A stretch of 7,842 bases of DNA. It comes from JBBTCJ01 sp038043285. GTDB lineage: Bacteria > Planctomycetota > Phycisphaerae > UBA1845. The position numbers were made by a program, and so were the translations under genes. The notes under the pieces are model-generated. The model was not told the DNA's origin. It did not search any database and saw only the letters and a program-made list of their open reading frames with translations. The stretch covers positions 1 through 7,842 of the forward strand of contig JBBTCJ010000074.1 of the NCBI GenBank assembly GCA_038043285.1, in the 5' to 3' direction. Below are positions 1-6,112 of this stretch, piece after piece (the first letter of the stretch is position 1; the number at the start of each line of letters is the position of its first letter).

Positions 1-57
1 GGGAAGGGCAAGAACCAGCTCACGATGGACTTGGTGGATACCCGTCGCGTGTGCTAA
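1..57 (+). pseudogene. polA: End of the upstream polA reading frame, closed by an in-frame TAA
   Basis: The 18 sense codons before the TAA at 55-57 read GKGKNQLTMDLVDTRRVC. This matches the segment of DNA polymerase I just before the Exo III motif of the 3'-5' exonuclease domain, where homologues typically read like GKGKNQ-T followed by a few residues and then YAAEDAD. The TAA takes the place of the residue immediately before the motif Tyr, and the same frame resumes directly after it as YAVEDAD. No base is gained or lost, so one substitution (for example GAA to TAA) explains it. The rest of the gene lies upstream of the window. It could be a real nonsense mutation, a split gene or a base-call error. 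Confidence 0.75.
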
Positions 58-63
58 TATGCG

Positions 64-1362
64 GTGGAAGACGCCGACTACACCTGGCGATTGATGGAGC
101 TGATGAAACCGCAGCTCGCCGGAACCGATCTCGAACCCCTCTTCCGCGACACGGAGATGCCCCTGGTCGACGTGCTCGCCGAGATGGAGCACCACGGCAT
201 CAGCCTGGACGTGGACCTGTTGCGATCGTTGGGCGGGTCCATCGGGGACCGGCTTGTCGAACTGACCGGCGAACTGCACCAGCGCGTTGGTCACCCGTTT
301 AACCTCGACTCACCGAAACAGCTTTCGGCGGTGCTGTTCGATGAGCTTGGCTTTCACTCGGTGAAGAAAACCAAGACCGGTCGAAGCACAGACGCCGAAA
401 CGCTCGAAGCGCTTGCGGCCCAGACCGATCACCCGGTGCCGCGATTGCTGCTGGAGTATCGGGAACTCTCCAAGCTGAAGGGAACATACGTCGACACGCT
501 TCCGAAGATGGTCTGCCGGCGCACGGGGCGCGTCCACGCAAGTTTTCACCAGACCGGGGCCATCACCGGGCGGCTTTCCTCCAGCGATCCGAACCTGCAA
601 AACATCCCCATCCGCACCGAGACGGGGCGGCGAATCCGCGAGGCCATCATCGCGGAATCGCCGGACGACGTCATCCTGTCGGCGGATTACTCGCAGATCG
701 AGTTGCGACTCCTGGCCCATTTTTGCGAAGACACGGCCTTGGTCGAGGCGTTTCGACAGGGCATGGACATTCACCAATCGGTCGCGGCCGAGGTCTTCGG
801 CGTGCCGGTGGAGGCCGTCACCACGCAGCAGCGCGGGGTGGCCAAGGCGGTCAACTTCGGAATCATCTACGGACAGACCGCGATGGGGCTTTCGCGGACC
901 CTCAGTATCCGCGTCGGCGAGGCAAAATCGTTCATCGACGCGTACTTCAAGCGCTATCCCGGAATCCGCTCGTTCATCGACCGTTGCGTCGAGGAAGCGC
1001 GGACCCGGGGGCATGCACAGACCATCCTCGGTCGCCGCCGTCCGATTCCCGAACTGCACTCACGCAACCACGCACTACGATCCTTCGGCGAACGGATCGC
1101 GGTGAACACGGTGGTTCAAGGATCCGCCGCCGACCTCATCAAACGAGCGATGATCGACATCCATCGGGCGATTCGCGCGGGGCAACTGTCGGCGCGGATG
1201 GTGATCCAGGTGCATGACGAACTGGTCTTCGAAACCCCGCGCAGCCAGGTCGAGGCCTCCGCGAAGCTCATCCGCCAAAGCATGGAGGGGGCGTTTTCGC
1301 TTCGAGTACCCATCGCAGCCGACGTCGGTTGGGGCAGGAATTGGGCCGAGTCGAAAAAGTAG
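64..1362 (+). CDS. polA: DNA polymerase I, polymerase (Klenow-type) domain; 5' part cut off by an in-frame stop
   Basis: This encodes the DNA-synthesising part of DNA polymerase I, which fills gaps in lagging-strand maturation and excision repair in the cytoplasm. Counting from the GTG at 64 (432 residues), the thumb begins near residue 80 (FNLDSPKQL) and TGRLSSSDPNLQNIP lies at 168-182. Motif A DYSQIELR is at 208-215. The O helix has R257, K261, F265 and Y269, and motif C HDE is at 384-386. Spacing between the catalytic Asp residues D208 and D385 is 177, the same as E. coli D705 to D882, and the C-terminus is family length. All residues needed for polymerisation are present. The GTG at 64 is probably not a natural start: it lies inside the Exo III motif (YAVED, 58-72) and has no Shine-Dalgarno sequence. 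It is simply the first start codon after the TAA at 55-57. The coding frame is really continuous from base 1 except for that stop. Phe at 265 predicts ordinary discrimination against dideoxynucleotides. Confidence 0.9.
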   Translation: MEDADYTWRLMELMKPQLAGTDLEPLFRDTEMPLVDVLAEMEHHGISLDVDLLRSLGGSIGDRLVELTGELHQRVGHPFNLDSPKQLSAVLFDELGFHSVKKTKTGRSTDAETLEALAAQTDHPVPRLLLEYRELSKLKGTYVDTLPKMVCRRTGRVHASFHQTGAITGRLSSSDPNLQNIPIRTETGRRIREAIIAESPDDVILSADYSQIELRLLAHFCEDTALVEAFRQGMDIHQSVAAEVFGVPVEAVTTQQRGVAKAVNFGIIYGQTAMGLSRTLSIRVGEAKSFIDAYFKRYPGIRSFIDRCVEEARTRGHAQTILGRRRPIPELHSRNHALRSFGERIAVNTVVQGSAADLIKRAMIDIHRAIRAGQLSARMVIQVHDELVFETPRSQVEASAKLIRQSMEGAFSLRVPIAADVGWGRNWAESKK

Positions 1363-1512
1363 ATCGCGTGCAACATGGCCATAAACCAATGCAAATGAAT
1401 AACTTACGACGATCATCGGCGCCGCCTAACCCCCGACGCTGAGGCTTGTCCAATCGGGTACGCGAACAGACGAACGACGGACGGTCGGACAACGGTGCTC
1501 GTTGCAGGATAC

Positions 1513-1516
1513 GGAG
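1513..1516 (+). promoter_or_regulatory. Ribosome binding site of the small secreted protein gene
   Basis: GGAG lies 8 bases before the ATG at 1525. It favours that ATG over the in-frame GTG at 1495, which would put a 10-residue extension in front of the signal peptide and has no visible ribosome binding site. Confidence 0.55.
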
Positions 1517-1524
1517 ACCAGGCC

Positions 1525-1731
1525 ATGAAGCGGAATCGGATCAAACTCGGGTTGGCGGCGCTGCTGTGCGGCGGGGTACCCTTGGTGACCAGCGCCACCT
1601 GCGACCCGTACGCCGGCGTGCTCGATTTCTACCGCGACGATGACGGCGGATACTATGACAGCGGGTATTGGGTCGAGGACGTCTACTATGTCGACTACTA
1701 CGACGACTGCGGGTGGTGGGCGTGCTACTAA
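1525..1731 (+). CDS. Small secreted Tyr/Asp-rich protein of unknown function (68 aa)
   Basis: I do not recognise a named family. The protein starts MKRNRIKLGLAALLCGG and continues through VPLVTSATC, a clear export signal: basic n-region (residues 2-7), hydrophobic core (about 8-22), and a plausible signal peptidase I site after TSA (about residue 24). The Cys at 26 is preceded by SAT, which is a poor lipobox, so a lipoprotein is less likely. The remaining 44 residues contain 10 Tyr, 10 Asp, 3 Trp and 3 Cys, with runs such as DVYYVDYYDDCGWW, so the exported part is strongly acidic and aromatic. The ATG is chosen because of GGAG 8 bases upstream and because it puts the basic n-region at the N-terminus. 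It follows polA by 162 bases on the same strand and probably has its own promoter, though I cannot name one. I recall similarly tiny proteins with a CDPY-like start and Tyr/Asp-rich tails in planctomycetes, but that is memory and not a search. It might be a cell-surface or metal-binding peptide; no function is shown. Confidence 0.7.
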   Translation: MKRNRIKLGLAALLCGGVPLVTSATCDPYAGVLDFYRDDDGGYYDSGYWVEDVYYVDYYDDCGWWACY

Positions 1732-1783
1732 GACGGCCACGCTGTTGCTTCTTGGCGTGACTGGACGGGCATCCCGTATCCCA

Positions 1784-1800
1784 ACCGTCAGGGAGCGGCC
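1784..1800 (+). repeat. Degenerate intergenic repeat, copy 1
   Basis: ACCGTCAGGGAGCGGCC matches the second copy at 1930-1946 in 15 of 17 bases. The 10-mer GCGGCGCGAA follows at 1809-1818. I recall CGTCAGGGAGCGG-type sequences as common intergenic repeats in planctomycete genomes; this needs a genome-wide count. Confidence 0.5.
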
Positions 1801-1929
1801 CCAGAGTTGCGGCGCGAAGGCCGCAGGTGCCTGCTTCGCGGACCTTGCACCCCAATGAACCCCGATCTCCGCTCCCGGATCCGCTGGCAGCGTGTCGTGA
1901 ACCGGGGTAGAACTTGCTCGAAAGCAACG

Positions 1930-1946
1930 ACCATGAGGGAGCGGCC
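1930..1946 (+). repeat. Degenerate intergenic repeat, copy 2
   Basis: ACCATGAGGGAGCGGCC is the second copy of the element at 1784-1800, differing at two bases. The same 10-mer GCGGCGCGAA follows immediately at 1947-1956; in copy 1 eight bases intervene. The shared order of both blocks argues against chance. Confidence 0.5.
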
Positions 1947-2086
1947 GCGGCGCGAAAAAACACCTCGCGGCGCGACGCGGCTGATGCACTCGGTTAGGGG
2001 TTCTTTGAAACTACGCCGGATCATCGGGCGCGCGGCCGCCCTCGCCATACGCTTTTTGCCGGATATCCGCGCTCGGTCAGCCATCG

Positions 2087-2109
2087 CACTGGCGGACAAG
2101 CCGCTAGTG
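2087..2109. repeat. REP-like hairpin (9-bp stem, 5-base loop)
   Basis: The arms CACTGGCGG (2087-2095) and CCGCTAGTG (2101-2109) pair over 9 bp with one G-T wobble, around the loop ACAAG. No T-run follows on either strand, so it is not a standard terminator. The wording resembles a dispersed hairpin repeat I associate with planctomycetes. It lies 61 bases before the chosen start of the HEAT-repeat gene and could affect its mRNA leader. Confidence 0.5.
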
Positions 2110-2169
2110 GCACCCTTCACGGACGCGCAATCCAATCGCGAAATCCGGGCAAGACCCTCTCCCCATGCC

Positions 2170-4410
2170 GTGTGGCGCGGGCCTTCAACCCGTGGAAATG
2201 CCGGCGGCTTAGCGGCGCCACACGTGCTTCTTCTCGGCGTTCTCCTGCTTGTCGTTCCCGCGACCGCGTTACCGGCCCCGCCGCTCGGCAACGCCGCGCC
2301 GGCGAGCGACGACGCCCGGCGGCTTCAAGCATGTCACAGCGGAATCACCGATCCACAGGTCGGACCGGAGGATCGTCGACGATGGGCGGACCTTTTGATC
2401 TCCGCCAAAATGCCCGAAGCCAACGCGGTCATCGAAGAGTTGTTGCTTCCGACGCAGCGCGCCGAGGTGCAGCGGGCGATCTGTTCGGCGATTATCCAAC
2501 ACACCCGGGAGTACGAGACACCTCCGGACGCCGACCTGCTGCACCCGCTGATCGCGTTGCTGTTCGCGGAGTCGGCGGAGGTTCGCGCGGCGGCGGCGCA
2601 GGCCCTGGGGGAGTTCACCGCCCCGGAGGCGACAGGACAACTGGCGGACGTCGCGGAGGACCGGAGCTTGCCAAGGTCGGCTCGACTGGCGGCCATCGAC
2701 GCCCTGGCGTCGAACGCGCAACAGCGTGATGTCACGGCGGCACTCGTCGGAATGCTCCAGGCTGCGGATCCCGATGAGCTGGCACACCTCACCGCGGCGC
2801 TGACGCCGGTTGCCTCGAGCAGTTTCGGGCGCGACGTCGCGGCCTGGCAGGCATGGTGGGAAAAAAAGAAGGCTCAATCGGCGGCGGAATGGCTGTCGGA
2901 ACAGTTGACCCGGTCGCGCCTCCGCGCCCGGCGAAGCACCGCTGAGGCGGCGGCGTTGCAGACGGAACAGGACCGTGAGCTGGCCGCGGTCGCGATAAGG
3001 TTGCGCGAATTCCAGCGCGAGGCGCTGCGGTCGCTGCCGCTGGAACAACGCGATGCCAAGCTGACGGAATGGATCGATGATCCGGTTGGGGCGGTGCAGG
3101 CGGCCGCCCTGGGGATCATCAAGGCCCGCATCTCGGACGAGGGTAGGCGGCCCGATGGGGAGATGCTCACGCGGATTATGCGGATGCTGGACCATTCCTC
3201 CCCGCCGCTGCGCCGCGAAGCGCTCTCGATCCTGCAAACGTTGAACAACCCCGCGGTGGTCGGTGCGATTCTGGAACGACGGCGTCTGGAAGACGACCTG
3301 CCGACGCGACAGGCGATCTTCCAGGCGTTGGGGAGACTGGGCAGCGCATCCGCCGTCCCGGCGCTGGTGGAGGAAATCGCCGACGACACGTCGGACGCGG
3401 CGGGCGTCCGCGAGGCCGCCACCGCCCTCGCCGCCATCGCCTCCGGCCTGCCCACCCGTGAGCCGCTGAACCTCGCGATCGGCCCACTTTCGCGTCGCTG
3501 GCAATCAACTCCAACGACGGACACCGGACTACGAGCCTCGCTGCTTTCCGCCATGGCCGGCGTGGCTGACAACGGGTTTCGTGAGGCATTCCTGCAGGCG
3601 GTGGAGTCGGACGATCCAGCCGTCGCCCAAGCCTCCATCCGCGGACTCTTGACGCTGAAGGATACTTCGAAGCTTCCCCGAATCGCCATCCTCGCTTCGC
3701 ATGTAGATCCACGCGTCCGCCTGGCGGCGATCGAAACCATCGGAGGGCTGGGGCGGTCGGACGCCGATCTGGAGCTTCTCGTCAACCACCTCCATCGTGC
3801 AACCGAGCCCAATGAGTTGGTGTCCCACGCGGCCTGGCGCGGATTTCGGTCACTCTTAGCCAATCGCGCCATTCCAGATCGGGTGCGTGAATCGTCGCGA
3901 TTGGACGGCATGCCCGACCTTCAGGCGAAATACCTTGAGGAACTGTCCAACGTGATGCTGACCACCGGCGACTTCCACACCCCCGACCTCGAGCGGGTGG
4001 AGGAGCGCCTCGCGGGCTTGCTGCTTGAGGCCGGGCGGGCGCCCGAGGCCGCCCCGCACCTTCGCGAGCTGTACGAAATCCGCTTTGCTCGAGGAGACGC
4101 GACCGCTGACGAAGTCGGCCTGCGCTGGTTGGAAGCCGTCCTCGCCGGTCCGACCGAGCAGGGCATCGGCGACGTGGTCGCTCGCGTGGCTGAGGGCGCA
4201 TCGTCGGACGAGACCCGCGATCGCGTTGCCACCGTCATTCGGCGTTCCGCGGATTCGCCGTCGGGCGCGGCGGACCCGTCGCGTAACCTCCGACTGCTCG
4301 CCGAACTGCAACGGGTTCGGCCCAACGTCGTCGGAAGCGGGTGGAGTAAGTTGCTCCATGAACTTGCCGAGCGGAATCAGCCGCAATCGGAGGGCGTTCC
4401 GGGGCCGTGA
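2170..4410 (+). CDS. Exported HEAT-repeat protein with TPR-like C-terminus
   Basis: This is a helical-repeat scaffold, probably outside the cytoplasmic membrane, that would bind protein partners; no catalytic motif is visible. From the GTG at 2170 it has 746 residues. There is a basic N-terminus (R3, R8), a hydrophobic core at about 19-34 (VLLLGVLLLVVPATAL) and an Ala/Pro-rich cleavage region at about 33-45. HEAT-like helix pairs fill about 73-215, including LLHPLIALLFAESAEVRAAA at 123-142. A Trp-rich AWQAWW (225-230) and a charged, possibly coiled-coil helix (about 236-290) follow. Further HEAT-like repeats run from about 291 to 566, for example HVDPRVRLAAIETIGGLG at 511-528. A TPR-like stretch runs from about 602 to 735. 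The start is weakly fixed: the frame is open to 1807, GTG 2170 has no clear Shine-Dalgarno sequence, and GTG 2224 would remove the basic n-region. GTG 2170 gives the best signal peptide and excludes the repeat-containing leader. The gene converges on the minus-strand operon, 38 bases between stops. Confidence 0.82.
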   Translation: MWRGPSTRGNAGGLAAPHVLLLGVLLLVVPATALPAPPLGNAAPASDDARRLQACHSGITDPQVGPEDRRRWADLLISAKMPEANAVIEELLLPTQRAEVQRAICSAIIQHTREYETPPDADLLHPLIALLFAESAEVRAAAAQALGEFTAPEATGQLADVAEDRSLPRSARLAAIDALASNAQQRDVTAALVGMLQAADPDELAHLTAALTPVASSSFGRDVAAWQAWWEKKKAQSAAEWLSEQLTRSRLRARRSTAEAAALQTEQDRELAAVAIRLREFQREALRSLPLEQRDAKLTEWIDDPVGAVQAAALGIIKARISDEGRRPDGEMLTRIMRMLDHSSPPLRREALSILQTLNNPAVVGAILERRRLEDDLPTRQAIFQALGRLGSASAVPALVEEIADDTSDAAGVREAATALAAIASGLPTREPLNLAIGPLSRRWQSTPTTDTGLRASLLSAMAGVADNGFREAFLQAVESDDPAVAQASIRGLLTLKDTSKLPRIAILASHVDPRVRLAAIETIGGLGRSDADLELLVNHLHRATEPNELVSHAAWRGFRSLLANRAIPDRVRESSRLDGMPDLQAKYLEELSNVMLTTGDFHTPDLERVEERLAGLLLEAGRAPEAAPHLRELYEIRFARGDATADEVGLRWLEAVLAGPTEQGIGDVVARVAEGASSDETRDRVATVIRRSADSPSGAADPSRNLRLLAELQRVRPNVVGSGWSKLLHELAERNQPQSEGVPGP

Positions 4411-4448
4411 AACGCCCAACACGCGGGTCATTGACCTGTCGGCGCTGA

Positions 4449-5000
4449 TCAATCGGTTCGATGGGGCGAAGAGCTCACTGAAGTCGGGGCGGTAAGGTCA
4501 TCGTTTCGCCATAGGTTTTCCAGGCAGCAGCGGCGTGACCGAAGCAGCAACGCGGCGAGAGCCAGGGCGAAGAGCGCGGCGTTTTCGATCGTCTTTTGCC
4601 AGATGATCGCCTCACCGGTTCCGCAACCGCAGTCGAACTTCACGGCGAAGAAGGACTGTCCGGTCTCACGCATGATCTCCAGCGCCCGCAGCAACACGGC
4701 CGGAGTGAAGACCGCAAGCATGGCCGCAATGACCAACGCTGCCCCACGAATCGCCACCCCGAGCAGCAGGGCGGCGCCGGACATGACCTCCAGCCACGGA
4801 ACCACAATCGCGGAGGAGTTGAGCCAGACGGCCGGCTCCTCGGGCAGCATGTCGTAGAGGTGAATCCCTTTGAGGAACGCGATCGGGTCGCCGAGCTTGT
4901 TGGACCCCATGTAGATGAACACCCAGGCGAGAATCAGACGGATCAGCACCAGCAACCAGCCGCTCCGCCGTGGGCTTGCGAGTTCCGACGGACCGCTCAT
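4449..5000 (-). CDS. MauE/DoxX-like four-helix membrane protein with a Cys-Gly-Cys motif
   Basis: This is a 183-residue integral membrane protein of the DoxX/MauE type. Predicted helices are about 15-32, 61-83, 86-107 and 137-153. Helix 1 shows the DoxX-style pattern of Arg in the helix followed by G-S-N-K-L (R21, residues 32-36). Basic residues at 11-12, 85 and 154-157 place both ends and the 2-3 turn inside. The 108-136 loop, carrying CGCG (124-127), therefore lies outside. A Cys-Gly-Cys in this loop recalls MauE-type proteins, which are linked to disulfide or redox handling; DoxX relatives include the thiosulfate:quinone oxidoreductase subunit DoxD. The ATG at 5000 overlaps the rhodanese stop as ATGA and has GAGGG (5006-5010) 5 bases upstream. 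An earlier in-frame start at 5054 would lie deep inside the rhodanese gene and add a hydrophilic non-family tail, so I reject it. The C-terminal 29 residues are polar and unrecognised. Exact substrate is unknown. Confidence 0.82.
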   Translation of the reverse strand: MSGPSELASPRRSGWLLVLIRLILAWVFIYMGSNKLGDPIAFLKGIHLYDMLPEEPAVWLNSSAIVVPWLEVMSGAALLLGVAIRGAALVIAAMLAVFTPAVLLRALEIMRETGQSFFAVKFDCGCGTGEAIIWQKTIENAALFALALAALLLRSRRCCLENLWRNDDLTAPTSVSSSPHRTD

Positions 5001-5665
5001 GGCGTCCCTCGACCCGCGGCGGCCGGCATCTTCTTCTCCGTCCACTCCTCCCATCCGCCGGGATAGAGGTACACCGCCTCCGAGGGGATGCCGGCTTCAA
5101 TCAGCTCCCGACACGCGAAGATGCTGTCCTCGCAGTCGCCGCCGTTGCAATACACGATGACCTTCTCCGCCCCGTTGGCGCGGGTCAGCACTTCGTCCAA
5201 ATAACGCTGAACCTCATAGGGATAGCACTGGACCGCTCCGGGAATGTGCCCCTCGGCAAAATGGGTGTCATCGCGGGCGTCGACGAAGACGTTCAAGCCC
5301 TGCAGCGTCGCGCGATCCTTGAACGCGTCGGCGACCTGCTCAAAATCCATCTCCTGATACGGATGTTGGGGGCCAAGGGCGGGTTTCTTGTCGGCGACTT
5401 TCGACTCCGACGGTTTCGCCGAGGATTGTCTCTGCCCAACGGGCTGCGTCGCGTCGGCGGCAGGCTGGGGAGCCGCCTTCGCCGCGCTCGCCGGCGACTT
5501 GCCCGAGTCTTGCAACGGCGGAACCAGCGTCGCGCCGACGGCGAAATAGTTCTTTGTCGGACTGATGTGCCCCTTTTCGCGTACGGCGTTGAGGACGAAC
5601 GCCGCCGCAAGTCCGGTGACTCCGACGACCACCATCTCCCGGAGCGTCTGCTTGATCACCTGCAT
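4997..5665 (-). CDS. Membrane-anchored rhodanese-domain protein (sulfurtransferase-like)
   Basis: This is a 222-residue protein with one N-terminal membrane helix (about 11-28, MVVVGVTGLAAAFVLNAV), a low-complexity Ala/Pro/Ser/Lys linker (about 52-98) and one rhodanese domain (about 104-213). Domain hallmarks are VDARDD (128-133), HFAEGHIPGA (135-144), the active-site loop YCNGGDCEDS (172-181) and PGGWEEW (202-208). The presumed catalytic Cys is C173, which would carry a persulfide; C178 in the same loop makes a CX4C pair that could form a disulfide or pass sulfur on. Basic residues before the helix (K5, R9) suggest the domain faces the periplasm. The ATG at 5665 has GGAG (5676-5679) 10 bases upstream; the longer in-frame GTG start at 5722 adds a hydrophilic tail and falls at the predicted transcription start. 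Its stop overlaps the MauE/DoxX start as ATGA, indicating coupled translation. Single-domain enzymes of this kind may also bind sulfur without turnover, so activity is inferred. Confidence 0.88.
   Translation of the reverse strand: MQVIKQTLREMVVVGVTGLAAAFVLNAVREKGHISPTKNYFAVGATLVPPLQDSGKSPASAAKAAPQPAADATQPVGQRQSSAKPSESKVADKKPALGPQHPYQEMDFEQVADAFKDRATLQGLNVFVDARDDTHFAEGHIPGAVQCYPYEVQRYLDEVLTRANGAEKVIVYCNGGDCEDSIFACRELIEAGIPSEAVYLYPGGWEEWTEKKMPAAAGRGTP
5006..5010 (-). promoter_or_regulatory. Ribosome binding site of the MauE/DoxX-like gene
   Basis: GAGGG on the minus strand ends 5 bases before the ATG at 5000, inside the end of the rhodanese gene. Together with the ATGA overlap it fixes this start and supports coupled translation. 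Confidence 0.6.
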
Positions 5666-5727
5666 CGCGTCACGACTCCACACGCCCAGGCAGCGCGAAC
5701 CTCCGCGCGGCTCGCCATCCACGGTCC

Positions 5728-5756
5728 ATCTTGCCGAACGCCGACAACAAGGTCAA
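5728..5756 (-). promoter_or_regulatory. Possible promoter of the rhodanese-MauE/DoxX operon
   Basis: On the minus strand TTGACC (5751-5756) matches the -35 consensus in five of six bases. It is followed 17 bases later by CAAGAT (5728-5733), a weak -10 that keeps the A at position 2 and the final AT. Transcription would begin near 5721, leaving a leader of about 55 bases before the ATG at 5665. The weak -10 and the unknown sigma factor preferences of this organism keep the call tentative. Confidence 0.3.
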
Positions 5757-6040
5757 TGAACCGCCATTCTTGTGTTACGGCTGGGTGACAGCTTCGCGGA
5801 CCTCGCTTGATGGGTGCGAAATGACCGGCAGGCCATTCCTGTCGCGACAGGCGACAAGCGAACCAACGCCAAGCGGCAATTCAGCTCAGTCGCATCAACA
5901 TCGGCTCGCGCGAAACGTCGCCTGCGGACCGCAAAACCTGCGGTTCCCGCAGCGAATCCGGACCCCCATAACTCGCAACAATGGTGAGGCACTACACTTG
6001 GCAATGCGGGCCAAGTGAGCCGCATCCGTTCAGGAAAGAC

Positions 6041-6075
6041 AAAAAACGCGCCTCCCAGGGAGTCTCGGAGGCGCG
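6041..6075 (-). terminator. Intrinsic terminator of the glutamate dehydrogenase gene
   Basis: On the minus strand CGCGCCTCC (6075-6067) pairs perfectly over 9 bp with GGAGGCGCG (6055-6047), around an 11-base loop. Six T residues (6046-6041) follow directly. It starts 37 bases after the stop codon of the glutamate dehydrogenase gene and separates it from the rhodanese operon. There is no T-run on the plus strand, so it acts in one direction. Confidence 0.88.
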
Positions 6076-6112
6076 GGAACGACCATTCTGGATGTCGTGA
6101 GGCGATCGCGAT

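Larger units (their letters stand above)
1732..2169. other. Gene-free stretch before the HEAT-repeat gene
   Basis: One plus-strand frame is open from 1807 into the HEAT-repeat gene. Its translation here is Arg-rich and irregular, third-position GC is mixed, and no candidate start (1807, 1855, 1933, 1984) has a good ribosome binding site, so I read it as non-coding. It holds two copies of a 17-base degenerate repeat (1784-1800, 1930-1946), each followed by GCGGCGCGAA (1809-1818, 1947-1956), and a hairpin at 2087-2109. No convincing promoter was found. Confidence 0.5.
5666..6112. other. Intergenic region between the rhodanese operon and glutamate dehydrogenase
   Basis: This region holds the intrinsic terminator of the glutamate dehydrogenase gene (6041-6075), a possible sigma-70 type promoter for the rhodanese operon (5728-5756) and the operon's ribosome binding site (5676-5679). 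A minus-strand open frame (5753-6025) translates to a composition with no domain, signal or repeat pattern, and I do not call it a gene. I see nothing else between about 5757 and 6040. Confidence 0.55.

Noticed and set aside
310..1059. Minus-strand open frame of 249 codons opposite polA
   Set aside because: It lies entirely antisense to well-conserved polymerase motifs and its translation shows no domain, signal or repeat.
1490..1504. CAACG-GTGCT-CGTTG hairpin just before the small gene's ribosome binding site
   Set aside because: A five-pair stem alone does not support a regulatory RNA structure, and nothing else around it resembles a riboswitch.
1738..1759. CACGC...GCGTG inverted repeat after the small protein gene, considered as a terminator
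   Set aside because: It has only five pairs, a 12-base loop and no T-run; such pairs are expected by chance at this GC content.
1807..2169. N-terminal extension of the HEAT gene up to 1807
   Set aside because: It is Arg-rich, contains the repeat elements and hairpin, would hide the export signal internally, and no start has a ribosome binding site.
2172..2729. Plus-strand frame of 185 codons overlapping the start of the HEAT gene
   Set aside because: It is Arg/Gly-rich without a domain and overlaps the signal peptide and first HEAT repeats in the correct frame.
2269..3504. Minus-strand open frame of 411 codons opposite the HEAT-repeat gene
   Set aside because: It is Arg/Gln-rich antisense translation of a high-GC gene with no recognisable fold; the plus strand has clear repeats.
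2874..3911. Minus-strand Ser/Arg-rich open frame of 345 codons
   Set aside because: The composition is typical of antisense frames in high-GC DNA; it overlaps both the real gene and another shadow frame.
4426..4436. GGTCATTGACC-type inverted repeat between the convergent genes, considered as a shared terminator
   Set aside because: The usable stem is too short, the loop is impossible at full pairing, and no T-run follows on either strand.
5753..6025. Minus-strand open frame of 90 codons between the operon and the dehydrogenase gene
   Set aside because: There is no ribosome binding site or domain, and its end overlaps the probable promoter of the rhodanese operon.
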